Shown piece by piece: positions 30,161 to 43,114 of a DNA stretch of 64,000 nt (its first letter is position 1; the number at the start of each line of letters is the position of its first letter). Below the pieces are notes generated by a model. It saw only the letters and a list, made by a program, of their open reading frames with translations. It ran no database searches and had not been told where the DNA came from. Source of the stretch: Doris montereyensis (taxonomy: Eukaryota > Mollusca > Gastropoda > Nudibranchia > Dorididae); NCBI GenBank assembly GCA_037039925.1, contig JAXRKP010002191.1:1-64000 (forward strand), read 5' to 3'. The translations under genes and the position numbers were made by a program.

Positions 30161-30249
30161 GTAAAACGTCTATAATGCTTTTCATTTTGTTGTCAAAATT
30201 ACTTGGAATAGGGGCGTTTGGCTCAGTATGTCAACCGGTCATGTTCGAC

Positions 30250-31370
30250 AATACACAGGATGTTCAAAACCAAGCTCAAGTTGTGTCCTTTCAAAATCTT
30301 CCCCCAGGTGCAAACTCTAAAACCTAGAAACCACGAAGCAAGAATGTTTTACTGTATTAACGGATTCCTGGTTTTCTGCAGAAGAAGGGAGAAGATGTTT
30401 TAGATGTAACATTCTTCACCGACGAGGCCTCGCTCCAATCAATCACCAAAACGACATAATGGGGACAGATTATATTCTGATAACCACAGAGAACCCTCAT
30501 TTATGATAACCACAGAGAACCCTCATTTATGATAACCCCAGAGAACCCTCATTTATGATAACCACAGAGAACCCTCATTTATGATAACCCCAGAGAACCC
30601 TCATTTATGATAACCACAGATGAACCTTCATTTATGATAACCACAGAGAACCCTCATTTATGATAACCACAGAGAACCCTCATTTATGATAACCACAGAG
30701 AACCCTCATTTATGATAACCACAGAGAACCCTCATTTATGATAACCACAGAGAACCCTCATTTATGATAACCACAGGGAACAGAGAACCCTCATTTATGA
30801 TAACCACAGGGAACCTTTATTTATGATAACCACAGAGAACCCTCATTTATGATAACCATCATTTATGATAACCACAGAGAACCCTCATTTATGATAACCA
30901 CAGAGAACCCTCATTTATGATAACCAGAGAACCCTTATTTATGATAACCCTCATTTATGATAACCACAGAGAACCCAGAGAACTCATTTATGATGATAAC
31001 CACAGAGAACCCTCATTTATGATAACCCCAGAGAACCCTCATTCCCACCATCAATGAAAACTTTTTTTTTATATGGGTATGTGGTGTGTATTGGGCCGTG
31101 CTAGAAAAGTGTTGGGTCCTGAGCAACCCTATGAACACTCAGTGTTGGTCCCATTTTCTTAGACGCCACTGTCACTGCCGAACGGTACCAGCAGGATAAT
31201 TATCTAGCTGCCATTTCTGTCAAAGCTTCACGCAAAAGTTGTTTTTTTAAATTATTTTTTTAGATGGTTTCAAGAGGACAGTGCTACAGCACACACTGCC
31301 CACTCCACGATGAGATTCATAGAAAAGATGTCTGCTGACAGAGTCATCTTTAACGGAGTGCTGTAACAAA
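30250..31370 (+). pseudogene. Dead Tc1/mariner-like DDE transposase, interrupted by a tandem array
   Basis: Across three frames the plus strand reads LKPRNHEARMFYC, then DVTFFTDEASL (first catalytic Asp region, compare FFTDEAHFHL), then TTENPHL. After the 26-bp array it reads DATVTAERYQQDNY (about 31160) and WFQEDSATAHTAHSTMRFIE (31263 on; compare WFQQDGATAHTA, second catalytic Asp), ending at a stop after VIFNGVL. The order matches IS630/Tc1/mariner-type transposases. It is frameshifted throughout and dead. Confidence 0.85.
30476..31045. repeat. Tandem array, 26-bp unit, ~21 copies, within the transposase
   Basis: The unit is 'taaccacagagaaccctcat' plus 'ttatga'. The first copy coincides with the transposase segment that reads T-T-E-N-P-H-L, so the array arose by local amplification of coding sequence of the mobile element. 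Confidence 0.93.
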
Positions 31371-31832
31371 CCGGCATTTGCCGGGTATAGCCTTACCAGG
31401 TACTTTGGCCTGCCCTGTCCTGTTACTAGTGTTACCTGTCCTGGGACCCATTGAATTTCTTCTCTGGCGTCATTTTTTTTTTTTTTAAATATTCCCAAAT
31501 GACAGATGAAATGGAAGCAGCAATCATTGCTGCAGCCATTCAAATCACCCAGCAAGATACACTCGGCAAGACATTTGACAAATTCAGTAGGTGAATCCGT
31601 CAATATATTGCTGTCACTGCCACATGAAATCCTTTCTAATTGAACATTTAGGCCTGGGTTTGAATCAAAAGTGGGTAAAACAAAAAATAAGAAAATGGGA
31701 AAGTGAAAAAAGGAAAGAGAAAGCAAATTGAATGAATGAAACTATTGAAATGTGTTAAACTATCGTTAAACTAAACAATGGATTAACACAGAGAAATAAA
31801 GAAAGAAAGAGTGAGAGAAGAGAAGGAAATAT

Positions 31833-31971
<139 letters not shown>

Positions 31972-32345
31972 AAGTATGATGAGAAAGGGGTTTGTGACAG
32001 AGGGAATATGTATGTTTTTTGTGCTTGTGTGTGCCAGCGAGAAAGAAAGGGTGGTTGGTGTGAGGATGGCTTTCCTTATCTTCGTCAGTCCTCTGGCCCA
32101 CACACACGAATGGATGATTGATCACTGATGATATAAGTATTCACAACAACTCAAATGTGTTGTGTTGGGACCAGTGCAGTCCGGTGACTTTTGTAAACAT
32201 AAAACAAACACACAGCAGTGCACCCTGGGGACTTTGAAGACACCCTGGATATTCGCACGAGTCCCATTCAGGAGTAAGAAATTGGGCAACAAACAACAGT
32301 ATGAACAAATGAAAATGTATTCCAGTTGTTTCCCCTTTCTATGAC

Positions 32346-32595
<250 letters not shown>

Positions 32596-33237
32596 ACCCG
32601 TTATTTCAGAGGCTAGATAAAAGCAATTACTTGTGATGGACATCGCTCGCCACCCACAGCTTTCCTTTAAATTTTAAACGTACAGTTAATTCATCGAGAA
32701 ACTGACAGTTTAACCGACAGACACTAGATCTAGGTCAGCATTGAACTGACAGTTTGTCGACGAGAGAAGTTCCGTTCAGACGAACATTTTTTTAAAATTT
32801 CTAAACTGTCAGTCTTGGACTGTTGTACTTTAGTTGTAGCTAGTTTGCGCGAAATTAAAACCGTCAACAAAAAACAAAACAAAACAAAACATACACAAAA
32901 ATTTAATCTTGGTAATCCGGCATTCAATTGCGTTCCCGGCGTGATTTTCACTAAATTTTGGGTCGCTGATCAAGAAAATCATATTATTTTTCTGATTTTT
33001 AGGTAATTTTTAGACTGTATTTTTAACTCTGCCTGCGGCAACATCAAAGAAGTCACTCCCTCGACGTCACTCGTCGCTCATCCTTCAGTTCGCCTGCGGG
33101 AAAATATCTGGCTTCACCAGATATCTGGCGCCTGGACTGAGAACCCTTCGATATCGAGAGGAGTGCTCATTTCCACGCTCAGGTTTATCGAGAAGTTGAT
33201 AGGATTCCCGTCATCCTTTCGATATCGTACAGTTTGT

Positions 33238-33500
33238 CGATGAATCAAATGTACGTGTAGAGGGGCCTATACTAGACTGTACTGTAGTGGTTATTTCAAC
33301 GTCATCCTTCCGATATCGTACAACTGTACGTGTAGAGGGCCTACTATACTAGACCTGTAGTGGTTATTTCAACGTACTATACTACAACTGACTAGAGACT
33401 GTACTGTAGTGGTTATTTCAACGTCATCCTTCCGATATCGTACAACTGTACGTGTAGAGGGGCCTATACTATACTAGACTGTACTGTAACGGTTATTTCA
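33238..33500. repeat. ~86-bp tandem repeat x3
   Basis: 'acgtgtagaggggcctatac', 'tagactgtactgtagtggtt' and 'atttcaacgtcatccttccg' recur three times with small truncations. Confidence 0.8.
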
Positions 33501-33719
33501 CCGCACGGCACCGTGCCGTCCACGGCGGACGGCGTTTGGTCGATGTGTGTGAAAGTACTGAAAGGGGCCCTAGTTGTGGATGTGGGTAAATCAAATCAAA
33601 TCAAATCAAATCAAATGGTGCGATCCAGATCCTACTACATGTACTACTAAAGACACAGGGCTGTGGCTTTGACTGAGAGATATGACGTATACCAATACCA
33701 TCACCAAAAGGGAAACGTT

Positions 33720-33900
33720 TGAAGGAAACGGTGATGCCCAAGAAGGTTAGGACTCAGCCTTCGGGCATATCTGCAGAATGTCAGCCGATCGAAGAATCAA
33801 GACAGCGCTGACTGGCATGGCAGGCAGGCATTGTTGAAGGCAAGTGTTAATATAGAAAAAGAAGGCCCAAGAGAGAAATGGATTAACGACATTTCACGAT
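33720..33900 (+). mobile_element. LINE 3' coding tail remnant
   Basis: Frames read MSADRRIKTALTGMAGRH and, shifted, EGPREKWINDI. Together they resemble the C-terminal tail of RTE/jockey-type reverse transcriptase proteins (RM...PKTAL...GRPKENWINDI). Short and broken. Confidence 0.45.
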
Positions 33901-34430
33901 TCGATTCGATTTTGATTTGATGTGATTTTGATGTGATTTTAATATGATGTGATTTTGATTTGATACGATTTTTATTTGACGTGATTTTGATGTGATTTTG
34001 ACTTGATTTGATTTTGATTTGATTTTGATTTTGATTTGATTTTGATTTGATGCGATTTTGATTTGATATGACTTTGATTTGATTTTGATGTGATTTAGTT
34101 TTGATGTGATTTTGATTTGATATGATTTTGATTTGATGTGATTTTGATTTGATGTGATTTTGATGTGATTTTGATTTTCATGTGATTTTTATTTGACTTT
34201 GATTTGATTTTGATGTGATTTTGGTTTGATTTTGATTGTATGTGATTTTGGTGTGATTTTGATTTGTTGTGATTTTGATTTGATTTTGATTTGATGTGAT
34301 TTTAAATTGATTTTGATTTGATGTGATTTTGATTCAATTTTGATTTGATTTTGATATTATTTGATTTTGATATGTGATGTTGATATCATTATTATTTGAT
34401 GTTGATATTATTTGATTTTGATTTTACTCA
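33895..34430. repeat. Degenerate (TGATTT)n-type satellite
   Basis: About 530 bp built from 'tgattttgatttgatgtgat' words with period near 6 to 18 bp. It abuts a SINE-B copy. Confidence 0.9.
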
Positions 34431-34765
34431 CATCCACAACAACTAAGGTGATCTCGAGGGGGTTTTGGTAGGATTTTTAATTTTGCCCAGAATGCCTTGC
34501 GAAAAACCAGCCAAGGGATCTTCAACGTGCTCAGCAGAGTGTTGTGATCTGCACACGGGACTTCCATTTAAAAAAAAAAAAAATATTTGTCCGTCTCCGA
34601 TGGATGCATGAGGTATCGATCCAACTACCTAGACCGGGGGGGGGGGGGGGGGGGGGGGGAGAGGACAGTGGGTGGTTAGGGGTGGGGGTTATTTTACTCT
34701 AAAAAAATGTTGGTTGAGAGGCTGACGACAGCTTGCCTCCTGTGCACTACCGAGTCCCCAAAATT
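34430..34765 (-). mobile_element. SINE-B copy with internal A tract and G tract
   Basis: 'cacatccacaacaactaagg', 'ttgcccagaatgccttgcg', 'gagtgttgtgatctgcacac', 'gtccgtctccgatggatg', 'atcgatccaactacctagac', a G run at about 34637-34660, then 'ggttgagaggctgacgac' and 'cactaccgagtcccc'. The following 34765-34890 resembles family A. Confidence 0.85.
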
Positions 34766-34889
34766 AAGATCAAGAGAAAAGAGCGAAGTAAAGATAAGTG
34801 AAAGAGTGAAAGAGTGAAAGGAAAAGAACTAGGACCTACCAGCAGCACCCGCCAACAAACCACAACCCACAACCAGGAGAATCTTCGAC

Positions 34890-35083
34890 ATCAACAGACA
34901 TGAGAATGAGATTCTCCATGGAAATGAAGTGAACTCAAGTCAAGTCAAGGCTGCTGGACTTGGAACCGTGAACTTCTTGGTTCGAATCCTAACAATGCAA
35001 GCAAGGCCGGCAGGACCCTGACCTACGTTGTAGCAGGCCTATTTCTTGGATAAAAGGACTAATAATAATAATAATAATAAATA

Positions 35084-35120
<37 letters not shown>

Positions 35121-35615
35121 CTGCATTTTTGGCAGATAACTAATAAAGAGGAATGTGGAATAGAAAAAAAAAAGGCCTAATATATTGAGGCCACAAAAGA
35201 AAGCTTCTGTTTCTACTTATCTCGCGTTTACTCGTCACTGTGAGATGACGTCATGGCAACACTCCAATACTGTGTGAATGAAACCCACTCACCACGAGCA
35301 CTTGGCCTACATGATGACACAGCGATTTGATCTAAAAAATGTTCTTGGTTTATCTTCCTTGGTGATTAGTTAATAAAAATGTCTTTTTAATTCTTTATTT
35401 GTTTATTTATGTGTGTAAATTAAAGTATATTGTTTCTGTACATGAAGACATAACTAAAAATTCCCTAATTATACATATAGTTTATTAAAGCTTTAAAACC
35501 ATATCTCGACTTACGAAAAAAAATATAGTCAGAGTGTTAGTATAAAGCATCTTACTTACTAACTAAAAGGCTGCCGTACTCAACCGTATGCTCCCCAGGG
35601 AGAAGAAGAAGTTGA
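34890..35615. other. Intergenic, with an (AAT)n run
   Basis: Positions 34940-35010 resemble a weak tRNA-like SINE ('cttggttcgaatcctaac'). A pure (AAT)n lies at about 35068-35118. The rest is AT-rich with nothing recognised. Confidence 0.55.
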
Positions 35616-35619
35616 GAAG

Positions 35620-38600
35620 GTGATCTCGGGGGTTTGAGTAGGATTTTTAAAGTTTTGCAACTGATGCCCAGTAAATTTAAAATAGCCAAGGAATCTTCCC
35701 CACGCACAGAGCGTTGTGATCTGCACACATCTTGTTTTTTCTTGTCCGTCTCCGATGTGGTGACTAGGTGTCGATGTATAGTGACTAGGTATCGAAGTGG
35801 TGACTAGGTATCGATGTCGCGACTAGGTATCGGTGTGGTGACTAGGTGTCGATGTCGTGACTAGGTGTCGATGTCGTGACTAGGTGTCGATGTCGTGACT
35901 AGGTATCGATGTCGTGACTAGGTGTCGATGTGGTGACTAGGTGTCAATGTGGTCGTGTCGATGTGGTGACTAGGTGTCGATGTCGTGACTAGGTGTCGAT
36001 GTGGTGACTAGGTGTCGATGGTGACTAGGTGTCGATGTGGTGATTAGGTATCGATCGTGACTAGGTGTCGATGTGGTGACTTGGTGTCGATGTCGTGACT
36101 AGGTGTCGATGTGGTGACTAGGTGTCAATGTGGTGACTAGGTGTCGATGTGGTGACTAGGTGTCGATGTGGTGACTGGATGTCGATGTGTGACTAGATGT
36201 GGTGACTAGGGTGTCAATGTAGTGACTAGGTGTCGAAGTAGTGACTGGGTATCAATGTGGTGACTGGGTATCAAAGTAGTGACTAGGTATCGAGGTGGTG
36301 ACTGGGCATCAAAGTAGTGTATCAAAGTAGTGACTGGGTATCAAAGTAGTGACTGGGTATCAAAGTAGTGACTGGGTATCGATGTGGTGACTGGGTATCA
36401 AAGTAGTGACTGGGTATCAAAGTAGTGACTGGGTATCGATGTGGTGACTGGGTATCGATGTGGTGAAAGTAGTGACTGGGTATCAAAGTAGTGACTGGGT
36501 CAAAGAAGATCGATGTGGACTGACGATGTGGTGATCGATGTGGTGACTGGGTATCGATGTGGTGACTAGGTATCGATGTGGTGACTGGGTATCGATGTAG
36601 TGACTGGGTATCAAAGTAGTGACTGGGTATCAAAGTAGTGACTGGGTATCAAAGTAGTGACTGGGTATCGATGTGGTGACTGGGTATCGATGTGGTGACT
36701 GGGTATCGATGTGGTGACTGGGTATCGATGTGGTGACTGGGTATCAAAGTAGTGACTGGGTATCCAAGTAGTGACTGGGTATCGATGTGGTGACTGGGTA
36801 TCGATGTGGTGACTGGGTATCGATGTGGTGACTGGGTATCAAAGTAGTGACTGGGTATCAAAGTAGTGACTGGGTATCGATGTGGTGACTGGGTATCAAA
36901 GTAGTGACTGGGTATCAAAGTAGTGACTGGGTATCAAAGTAGTGACTGGGTATCAAAGTAGTGACTGGGTATCAAAGTAGTGACTGGGTATCGATGTGGT
37001 GACTGGGTATCAAAGTAGTGACTGGGTATCGATGTAGTGACTGGGTATCAAAGTAGTGACTGGGTATCAAAGTAGTGACTGGGTATCAAAGTAGTGACTG
37101 GGTATCGATGTGGTGACTGGGCATCAAAGTAGTGACTGGGTATCAAAGTAGTGACTGGGTATCAAAGTAGTGACTGGGTATCAAAGTAGTGACTGGGTAT
37201 CAAAGTAGTGACTGGGTATCAAGTAGTGACTGGGTATCGATGTGGTGACTGGGTATCAAAGTAGTGACTGGGCATCGATGTAGTGACTGGGTATCAAAGT
37301 AGTGACTGGGTATCGATGTAGTGACTGGGTATCAAAGTAGTGACTGGGTATCAAAGTAGTGACTGGGTATCAAAGTAGTGACTGGGTATCGATGTGGTGA
37401 CTGGGTATCAAAGTAGTGACTGGGTATCAAAGTGGGTATCGATGTGGTGACTGGGTATCAAAGTAGTGACTGGGTATCGATGTGGTGACTGGGTATCAAA
37501 GTAGTGACTGGGTATCGATGTGGTGACTGGGTATCAAAGTAGTGACTGGGTATCGATGTGGTGACTGGGTATCAAAGTAGTGACTGGGTATCGATGTGGT
37601 GACTGGGTATCAAAGTAGTGACTGGGTATCGATGGTGAAAGTAGTGACTGGGTATCAAAGTAGTGACTGGGTATCAAAGTAGTGACTGGGTATCGATGTG
37701 GTGACTAGGTGTCGATGTGGTGACTGGTGGGTATCGACGTGGTGACTGGGTATCGAAGTAGTGACTGGGTATCAAAGTAGTGACTAGGTATCGAGGTGGT
37801 GACTGGGTATCAAAGTAGTGACTGGGTATCAAAAGTAGTGACTAGGTATCGATGTGGTGACTGGGTATCAAAGTAGTACTGGGTATCGAAGTAGTGACTG
37901 GGTATCGAAGAAGTGACTGGGTATCGATGTGGTGACTGGGTATCGATGTGGTGACTGGGTATCGATGTGGTGACTGGGTATCGATGTGGTGACTGGGTAT
38001 CAAAGTAGTGACTAGGTATCGAGGTGGTGACTGGGTATCAAAGTAGTGACTGGGTATCAAAGTAGTGACTAGGTATCGAGGTGGTGACTGGGTATCAAAG
38101 TAGTGACTAGGGTATCGATGTGGTGACTAGGTATCAAAGTAGTGACTAGGTGTCGATGTGGTGACTGGGTATCGAAGTGGTGACTAGGTGTCGATGTGAG
38201 TGACTAGGTGCCGATGTGGTGACTGGTGGGTATCGAGAATTGGTGACTGGGTATCAAAGTAGTGACTAGTATCGATGTGGTGACTGGGTATCAAAGTAGT
38301 GACTAGGTATGGAGGTGGTGACTAGGTGTCGATGTGGTGACTAGGTATCGATGTGGTGACTAGGTGTGGGTTGGTGACTAGGTATCAAAGTAGTGACTAG
38401 GTGCCGATGTGGTGACTGGGTATCCAAGTGGTGACTAGGTGTCGATGGTAACTAGGTGCGATGTGGTGACTGGTGGGTATCGAAGTGGTGACTGGGTATC
38501 GATGTGGTGACTAGGTGTCGATGTGGTGACTGGTGGGTATCGACGTGGTGACTGGGTATCGGAAGTGGTGACTAGGTGCCAATGTGGTGACTAGGTATCG

Positions 38601-39640
38601 ATGTGGTGACTAGGTGCCGATGTGGTGACTGGGTATCGAAGTGGTGACTAGGTGCCGATGTGGTGACTGGGTATTTAGGTGGTGACTAGGTGTCGGTGTG
38701 TCGTGACTAGGTGTCGGTGTCGTGACTAGGTGTCGATGTCGTGACTAGGTGTCGATGTGGTGACTGGGTATTGAAGTGGTGACTAGGTGTCGGTGTGGTG
38801 ACTAGTGTTGGTGGTGGTGACTAGGTGTCGATGTGGTGACTGGGTATCGAAGTGGTGACTAGGTGTCGATGTGGTGACTAGGTGTCGGTGTGGTGACTAG
38901 GTGTCGTGGTGACTAGGTGTCGGTGTGGTGACTAGGTGTCGATGTGGTGACTGGGTATCGAAGTGGTGACTAGGTGTCGATGTGGTGACTAGGTGTCGGT
39001 GTGGTGACTAGGTGTCGGTGTGGTGACTAGGTGTCGATGTGGTGACTAGGTGTCGGTGTGGTGACTAGGTGTCGATGTGGTGACTAGGTGTCGATGTGGT
39101 GACTAGGTGTCGGTGTCGTGACAGGTGTCGGTGTCGTGACTAGGTGTCGATGTGGTGACTAGGTGTCGATGTTGTGAGTAGGTGTCGATGTGGTGACTAG
39201 GTATTAGTGTCGTGACTAGGTGTCAATGTGGTGACTAGGTGTCAATGTCGTGACTAGGTGTCAATGTCGTGACTAGGTGTCGATGTGGTGACTAGGTGTC
39301 AATGTCATGACTAGGTGTCGATATGGTGACTAGGTGTCAATGTCATGACTAGAGTGTCGGCGTGGTGACTAGGTGTCAATGTCGTGACTAGGTGTCAATG
39401 TCGTGACTAGGTGTCGATATGGTGACTAGGTGTCAATGTCATGACTAGGTGTCGATGTGGTGACTAGGTGTCGATGTCGTGACTAGGTGTCAATGTCGTG
39501 ACTAGGTGTCGGCGTCGTGACTAGGTGTCGATGTCATGACTAGATGTCGATGTGGTGACTAGTGTCAATGTCGTGACTAGGTGTCGATGTCATGACTAGG
39601 TGTCGGATGTCGTGACTAGGTGTCGATGTCATGACTAAGG
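35620..39640. repeat. SINE-B fragment expanded into a 3.9-kb, 19-bp minisatellite (~200 copies)
   Basis: Positions 35620-35755 are a SINE-B 5' half as read on the plus strand, up to 'cttgtccgtctccgatg'. There the SINE segment 'gactaggtgtcgat' becomes a tandem unit of 19 bp. Flanking copies are 'gtgactaggtgtcgatgtg'. The centre (about 36240-38110) is dominated by 'gtgactgggtatcaaagta' and 'gtgactgggtatcgatgtg'. The right edge carries 'gtgactaggtgtcaatgtc' types. The array ends at about 39640 in unrelated sequence. Confidence 0.95.
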
Positions 39641-39644
39641 TGTT

Positions 39645-40040
39645 GCCTACCGTGAAAGATGCAATATGCAATACATATAATAAATAATTTTTTAAAAAGA
39701 AGGAAGAAAACAAAACGAAAGTATAAAGTTGAATAAGAAATGCAAGAAACTTGGTCTTGGTCTAATTTTCAAGATACATGTAAGACATTCCTTTTATTTT
39801 GATTGAAATCAAATGCAACATTTAGGTACATGGGCTCAAAATAAAATCCTCTGTAGTGTAAGGGGCTGACATTGAATGAGATAATGAAAAATGAACGAAA
39901 GGAATTTGAATGAAAAGTCGAAAATTGTGCATACTTTACTTGGATAAAAATATAGATCTAGTTTATTATCATTATTTAAGTCCACAATCACCGCTCATGA
40001 CTAGAATTAGAAAGAAATCATTTAAGACATGAATGAATCA
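39645..40040. other. Intergenic, no recognisable element
   Basis: AT-rich unique-looking DNA; nothing seen. Confidence 0.6.
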
Positions 40041-40044
40041 TGAA

Positions 40045-40850
40045 GACTGTGGCACCAATTTTTGTGTAACACTTGCAATGTGGCACAAATTTGTGTGTAA
40101 CAAATACATGTGCATCAATTTTTGTGGTCTGCATGTTGGGGCACCAATTTTGTGTAACACCTGCAATGTGGCACCAATTTTTGTGTAACACCTGCAATGT
40201 GGCTCCAATTTTTGTGTAACACCTGCAACGTGGCACTAATGTTTGTGTAACACTTGCAATGTGACACCAATTTTTGTGTAACACTTGCAATGTGGCACCA
40301 ATTTGTGTAACACCTGCAATGTGACACCAATGCTTATGTAATTACTGCAATATGGCACAAATTTTTGTGTAACGCCTGTAATGTGGCACCAATGTTTGTG
40401 TAACACTTGCAATGTGGCACCAATGTTTGTGTAACACCTGCAATGTGGCACCAATGTTTGTGTAACACCTGCAATGTGGCACCATTTATGTAATACCTGC
40501 AATGTGGCACCAATTTATGTGTAACATCTGCAATGTGGCACCAATGTTTGTGTAACACCTACAATGTGGCACCAATGTTATGTAATACCTGCAATGTGGC
40601 ACTAATTTTTGTGTAACACTTACAATGTGACACTAATTTTTGTGTATCACCTGTAATGTGGCACCAGTTTTTGTGTAACATCTGCCATGTGGCACCAGTT
40701 TTTGTATAATACCTGCAATATGGCACCAATTTTTGTGTAACACTGGCATTGTGACACCAATTTTTGTGTGACACTGGCAATGTGGCACTAATTTTTGTGT
40801 AACACCTGCAATGTGGCACCTATTTTTGTGTAACACTAACACCTGCAAAC
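40045..40850. repeat. Tandem array, 31-bp unit, ~25 copies
   Basis: The unit combines 'aatgtggcaccaatttttgt' and 'gtaacacctgc'. The minus-strand open frames (LVPHCRCYTKIGAT-like) follow the repeat and are not a gene. Confidence 0.93.
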
Positions 40851-40854
40851 ATTG

Positions 40855-41565
40855 ATTATTGATATCACACAAGCCTATGAACAGTCTCAGTCTCACACAA
40901 CAAATCATACACACTAAACAGTACAAAAAGTATAAGTCATAAGTCCAATGCCTGGGAAAGGCATGCAGTGCAGCATCATTTTCACTCACAACTTTGGAAA
41001 GGATGCAAATAATATTGAAAAGGAAGAATGTTAATTTGAGTTCAATGTTCAAATGCACTCACAGACTGACTAAACTGACTGCCACCATTGCTATGAGAGA
41101 CATAGTTCTTTAAAATTGGAAAACTAAACAGGATAGGCTTATTTAAGGGAGGGGGTGGGGGGGGGACCAAAGAAAAATGTATCTAATGTCCTAAATGATT
41201 AAAAATAAAAAATAAAAAAACCCAAATAAATAGCTTTGATGAAATGTTTCCTTTATATATATATGTTTCTACCTGAATAACACATGAAAAGTCATTCATG
41301 TTAACCTTAAGACCGATACAAATTTCTAACGAGACAGTCAAAATTCTACGTCTTATCTTCCTAAATTTTGTTGTCTCCATACAAGCATACACAATTCCAG
41401 TGCAGTATTAATTTCTGTGACGATTAGGAATAATTTAGTCCAAGAATGCTGGGGATTGGGGGAGGGGGGGGGGTGGGTGTGTGTAGCTGCAAAGCATGGA
41501 GTTGGATTGTTGTTTATGATAAGACGAAAAGCAGTCCATCATCATTGCTATGCCTGCCCTAATAT
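40855..41565. other. Intergenic, no gene recognised
   Basis: Contains G-rich tracts near 41150 and 41460. No domain or splice structure was seen. Confidence 0.55.
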
Positions 41566-41567
41566 GT

Positions 41568-41745
41568 TAAATTGAAATTTGCCCCATCCGCCCTATTTGG
41601 TTTTTGTGCGGCAATCTCATGGTGAACTAGAGGAAACAACAGCACGATGAAAGAGAAGTGAAAGGGTAAAAGGACAGAAGTAGGAGTGACCTACCAGCAA
41701 CCCCTGCCAACCGCCCACGATACGGTAGTCAGGAGAATATGAGGG
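41568..41745 (+). repeat. Interspersed repeat family A
   Basis: 'aaattgaaatttgccccatc', 'gcggcaatctcatggtgaac', 'gatgaaagagaagtgaaag' and 'cctaccagcaacccctgcca' occur in family A order. Confidence 0.7.
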
Positions 41746-41904
41746 CAATCACTTAGTTACAGTCACAGTGTCATCTCCGGTGAAAGCAAAATGGACAGAT
41801 GCTCCAAACAACTATTTATATCACATGGAGAGCACCAACAAATTTTACAATGCAATTGATCTTCATAATCATAGCTATACTTCCAATCCACACACAGTAA
41901 GAGT

Positions 41905-42060
41905 CCGTTTAAAGTTAACATCTTGGGCCTAGTACAGTGTACAGTAAGGCTGCGGAATGGACTGCCAACAGAAATAAAACTCAGCAACAATTTTAGTACT
42001 GAAGACTTTAAAAAAACTCACAGTTGTCAAGATTTTCAACTATCTTCTGATGACCTCCCC
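41905..42060 (+). mobile_element. LINE 3' coding remnant
   Basis: RLRNGLPTEIKLSNNFSTED resembles the frequent C-terminal LINE motif 'LWNxLPxEI...FKxxLK'. It is embedded in a 68-codon frame with no other domain, so a decayed reverse transcriptase tail is the best reading. Confidence 0.5.
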
Positions 42061-42539
42061 CCTTACCATTCATTACCAACAGATTTCAGTGCGAGTGTAA
42101 ACGAAGACAAGCCACTGGCTGGTCATTAAATCCTTCGGCCTTTGTGAAGAAGAGAGAGGTGGGTCATGCATGATTTTAACAGAAAATTGACGTTAAAAGT
42201 TAAAAGCCAGTCGACTCCACTACACATCCACACATGGAGCCTGTACGCGCAACAGCCAAGTGAACTGATGAACGGACAGATGCTTCCATTTTTCTTTGTA
42301 AAAAAGCCAATATTGAAAGAACTTTTGGCAGTTTCTTCCCTTGTGGATTGACATCTTCGTGGAGAACTTAAACAGAAACAAGAGAAAAGAAAGCAACCCA
42401 TAGCAAATAGAAACCAGATCATAGTAAGTTCCTTCAAGGCCATGACGGACCATGGAGCTGGAGCTTATCCCGGTTTCTCTAGCGTGAAGGAAGTGGAACA
42501 AGTGATAACGATCGCCTCATGGACAGGACGCTAGTTTGA

Positions 42540-42715
42540 CACAGGTTTTAACTCCCAAGCTAATGCTTGTAACCCCTCGTGCCTAGGTTGAGTGAGGGAA
42601 ATGTGTTAACTATCTTTCCATAAGAACACAACGGAGACCTAGCTTTTGCTAGGATTCAAACCCGAGACCTCATGATCCAAACTCTGGCAGAGTAACCACT
42701 CAACCATCAATACCA
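42540..42715 (-). mobile_element. SINE family G, minus orientation
   Basis: On the minus strand 'ggttgagtggttactctgcc' and 'ctcgggtttgaatcctagca' are tRNA-Leu/Ser-like boxes. They are followed by 'gttaacacatttccctcac', the family core. Confidence 0.75.
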
Positions 42716-42934
42716 TACAAATCATCCCAATAAGAAAATAAATAAATGTTTCACAATATATTGCATTAGAAAAAGTAATTTTCCTTTCCTTTCCTTTTCC
42801 CTCAGAACTGAAAGAATAAACATGACAGAAATCTGACACTTTTTTATTTAGTGAGGAAAAAAATTCAACAAAACAGGTGAGACACCTGGCAGTTCTAAAC
42901 ATGAAAACTTATAAAAGAGAGAGTCTGCTTTGTT

Positions 42935-43110
42935 TCATTGGAATTTACCCTGTCCACCATTGTGGTGATCTCAGGTGAATTAAGACAAGGAAACAGCAAG
43001 AAAACAGAAGTGAAAGAGTAAAAAAACTTTTCAACCTGCCAAGGCTTGAACCCACAACCTATTAAGTGAGAGGCTGACATCTTTTGCCTCTGTACTACCG
43101 AGCCCCTAAT
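42935..43110 (-). mobile_element. Family A joined to a SINE-B type tRNA tail
   Basis: Family A words ('cattggaatttaccctgtcc', 'gtggtgatctcaggtgaatt') run directly into 'cttgaacccacaacctatta' and 'tactaccgagcccc', the SINE-B tRNA-like end. This suggests family A and SINE-B share a tRNA-related module. Confidence 0.6.
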
Positions 43111-43114
43111 AGAG

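Noticed and set aside
31247..31726. 159-codon minus-strand open frame.
   Set aside because: It overlaps a plus-strand transposase remnant with recognisable motifs, and has no known domain or splice context.
35740..39650. CRISPR-like array of regularly spaced repeats.
   Set aside because: The 19-bp units are contiguous with no unique spacers and the genome is eukaryotic; it is a minisatellite.
40018..40819. Cys/His-rich minus-strand frames (HCRCYTK...) resembling a zinc-finger protein.
   Set aside because: They follow the 31-bp array exactly, shift frame with unit-length changes, and have no flanking coding signal.
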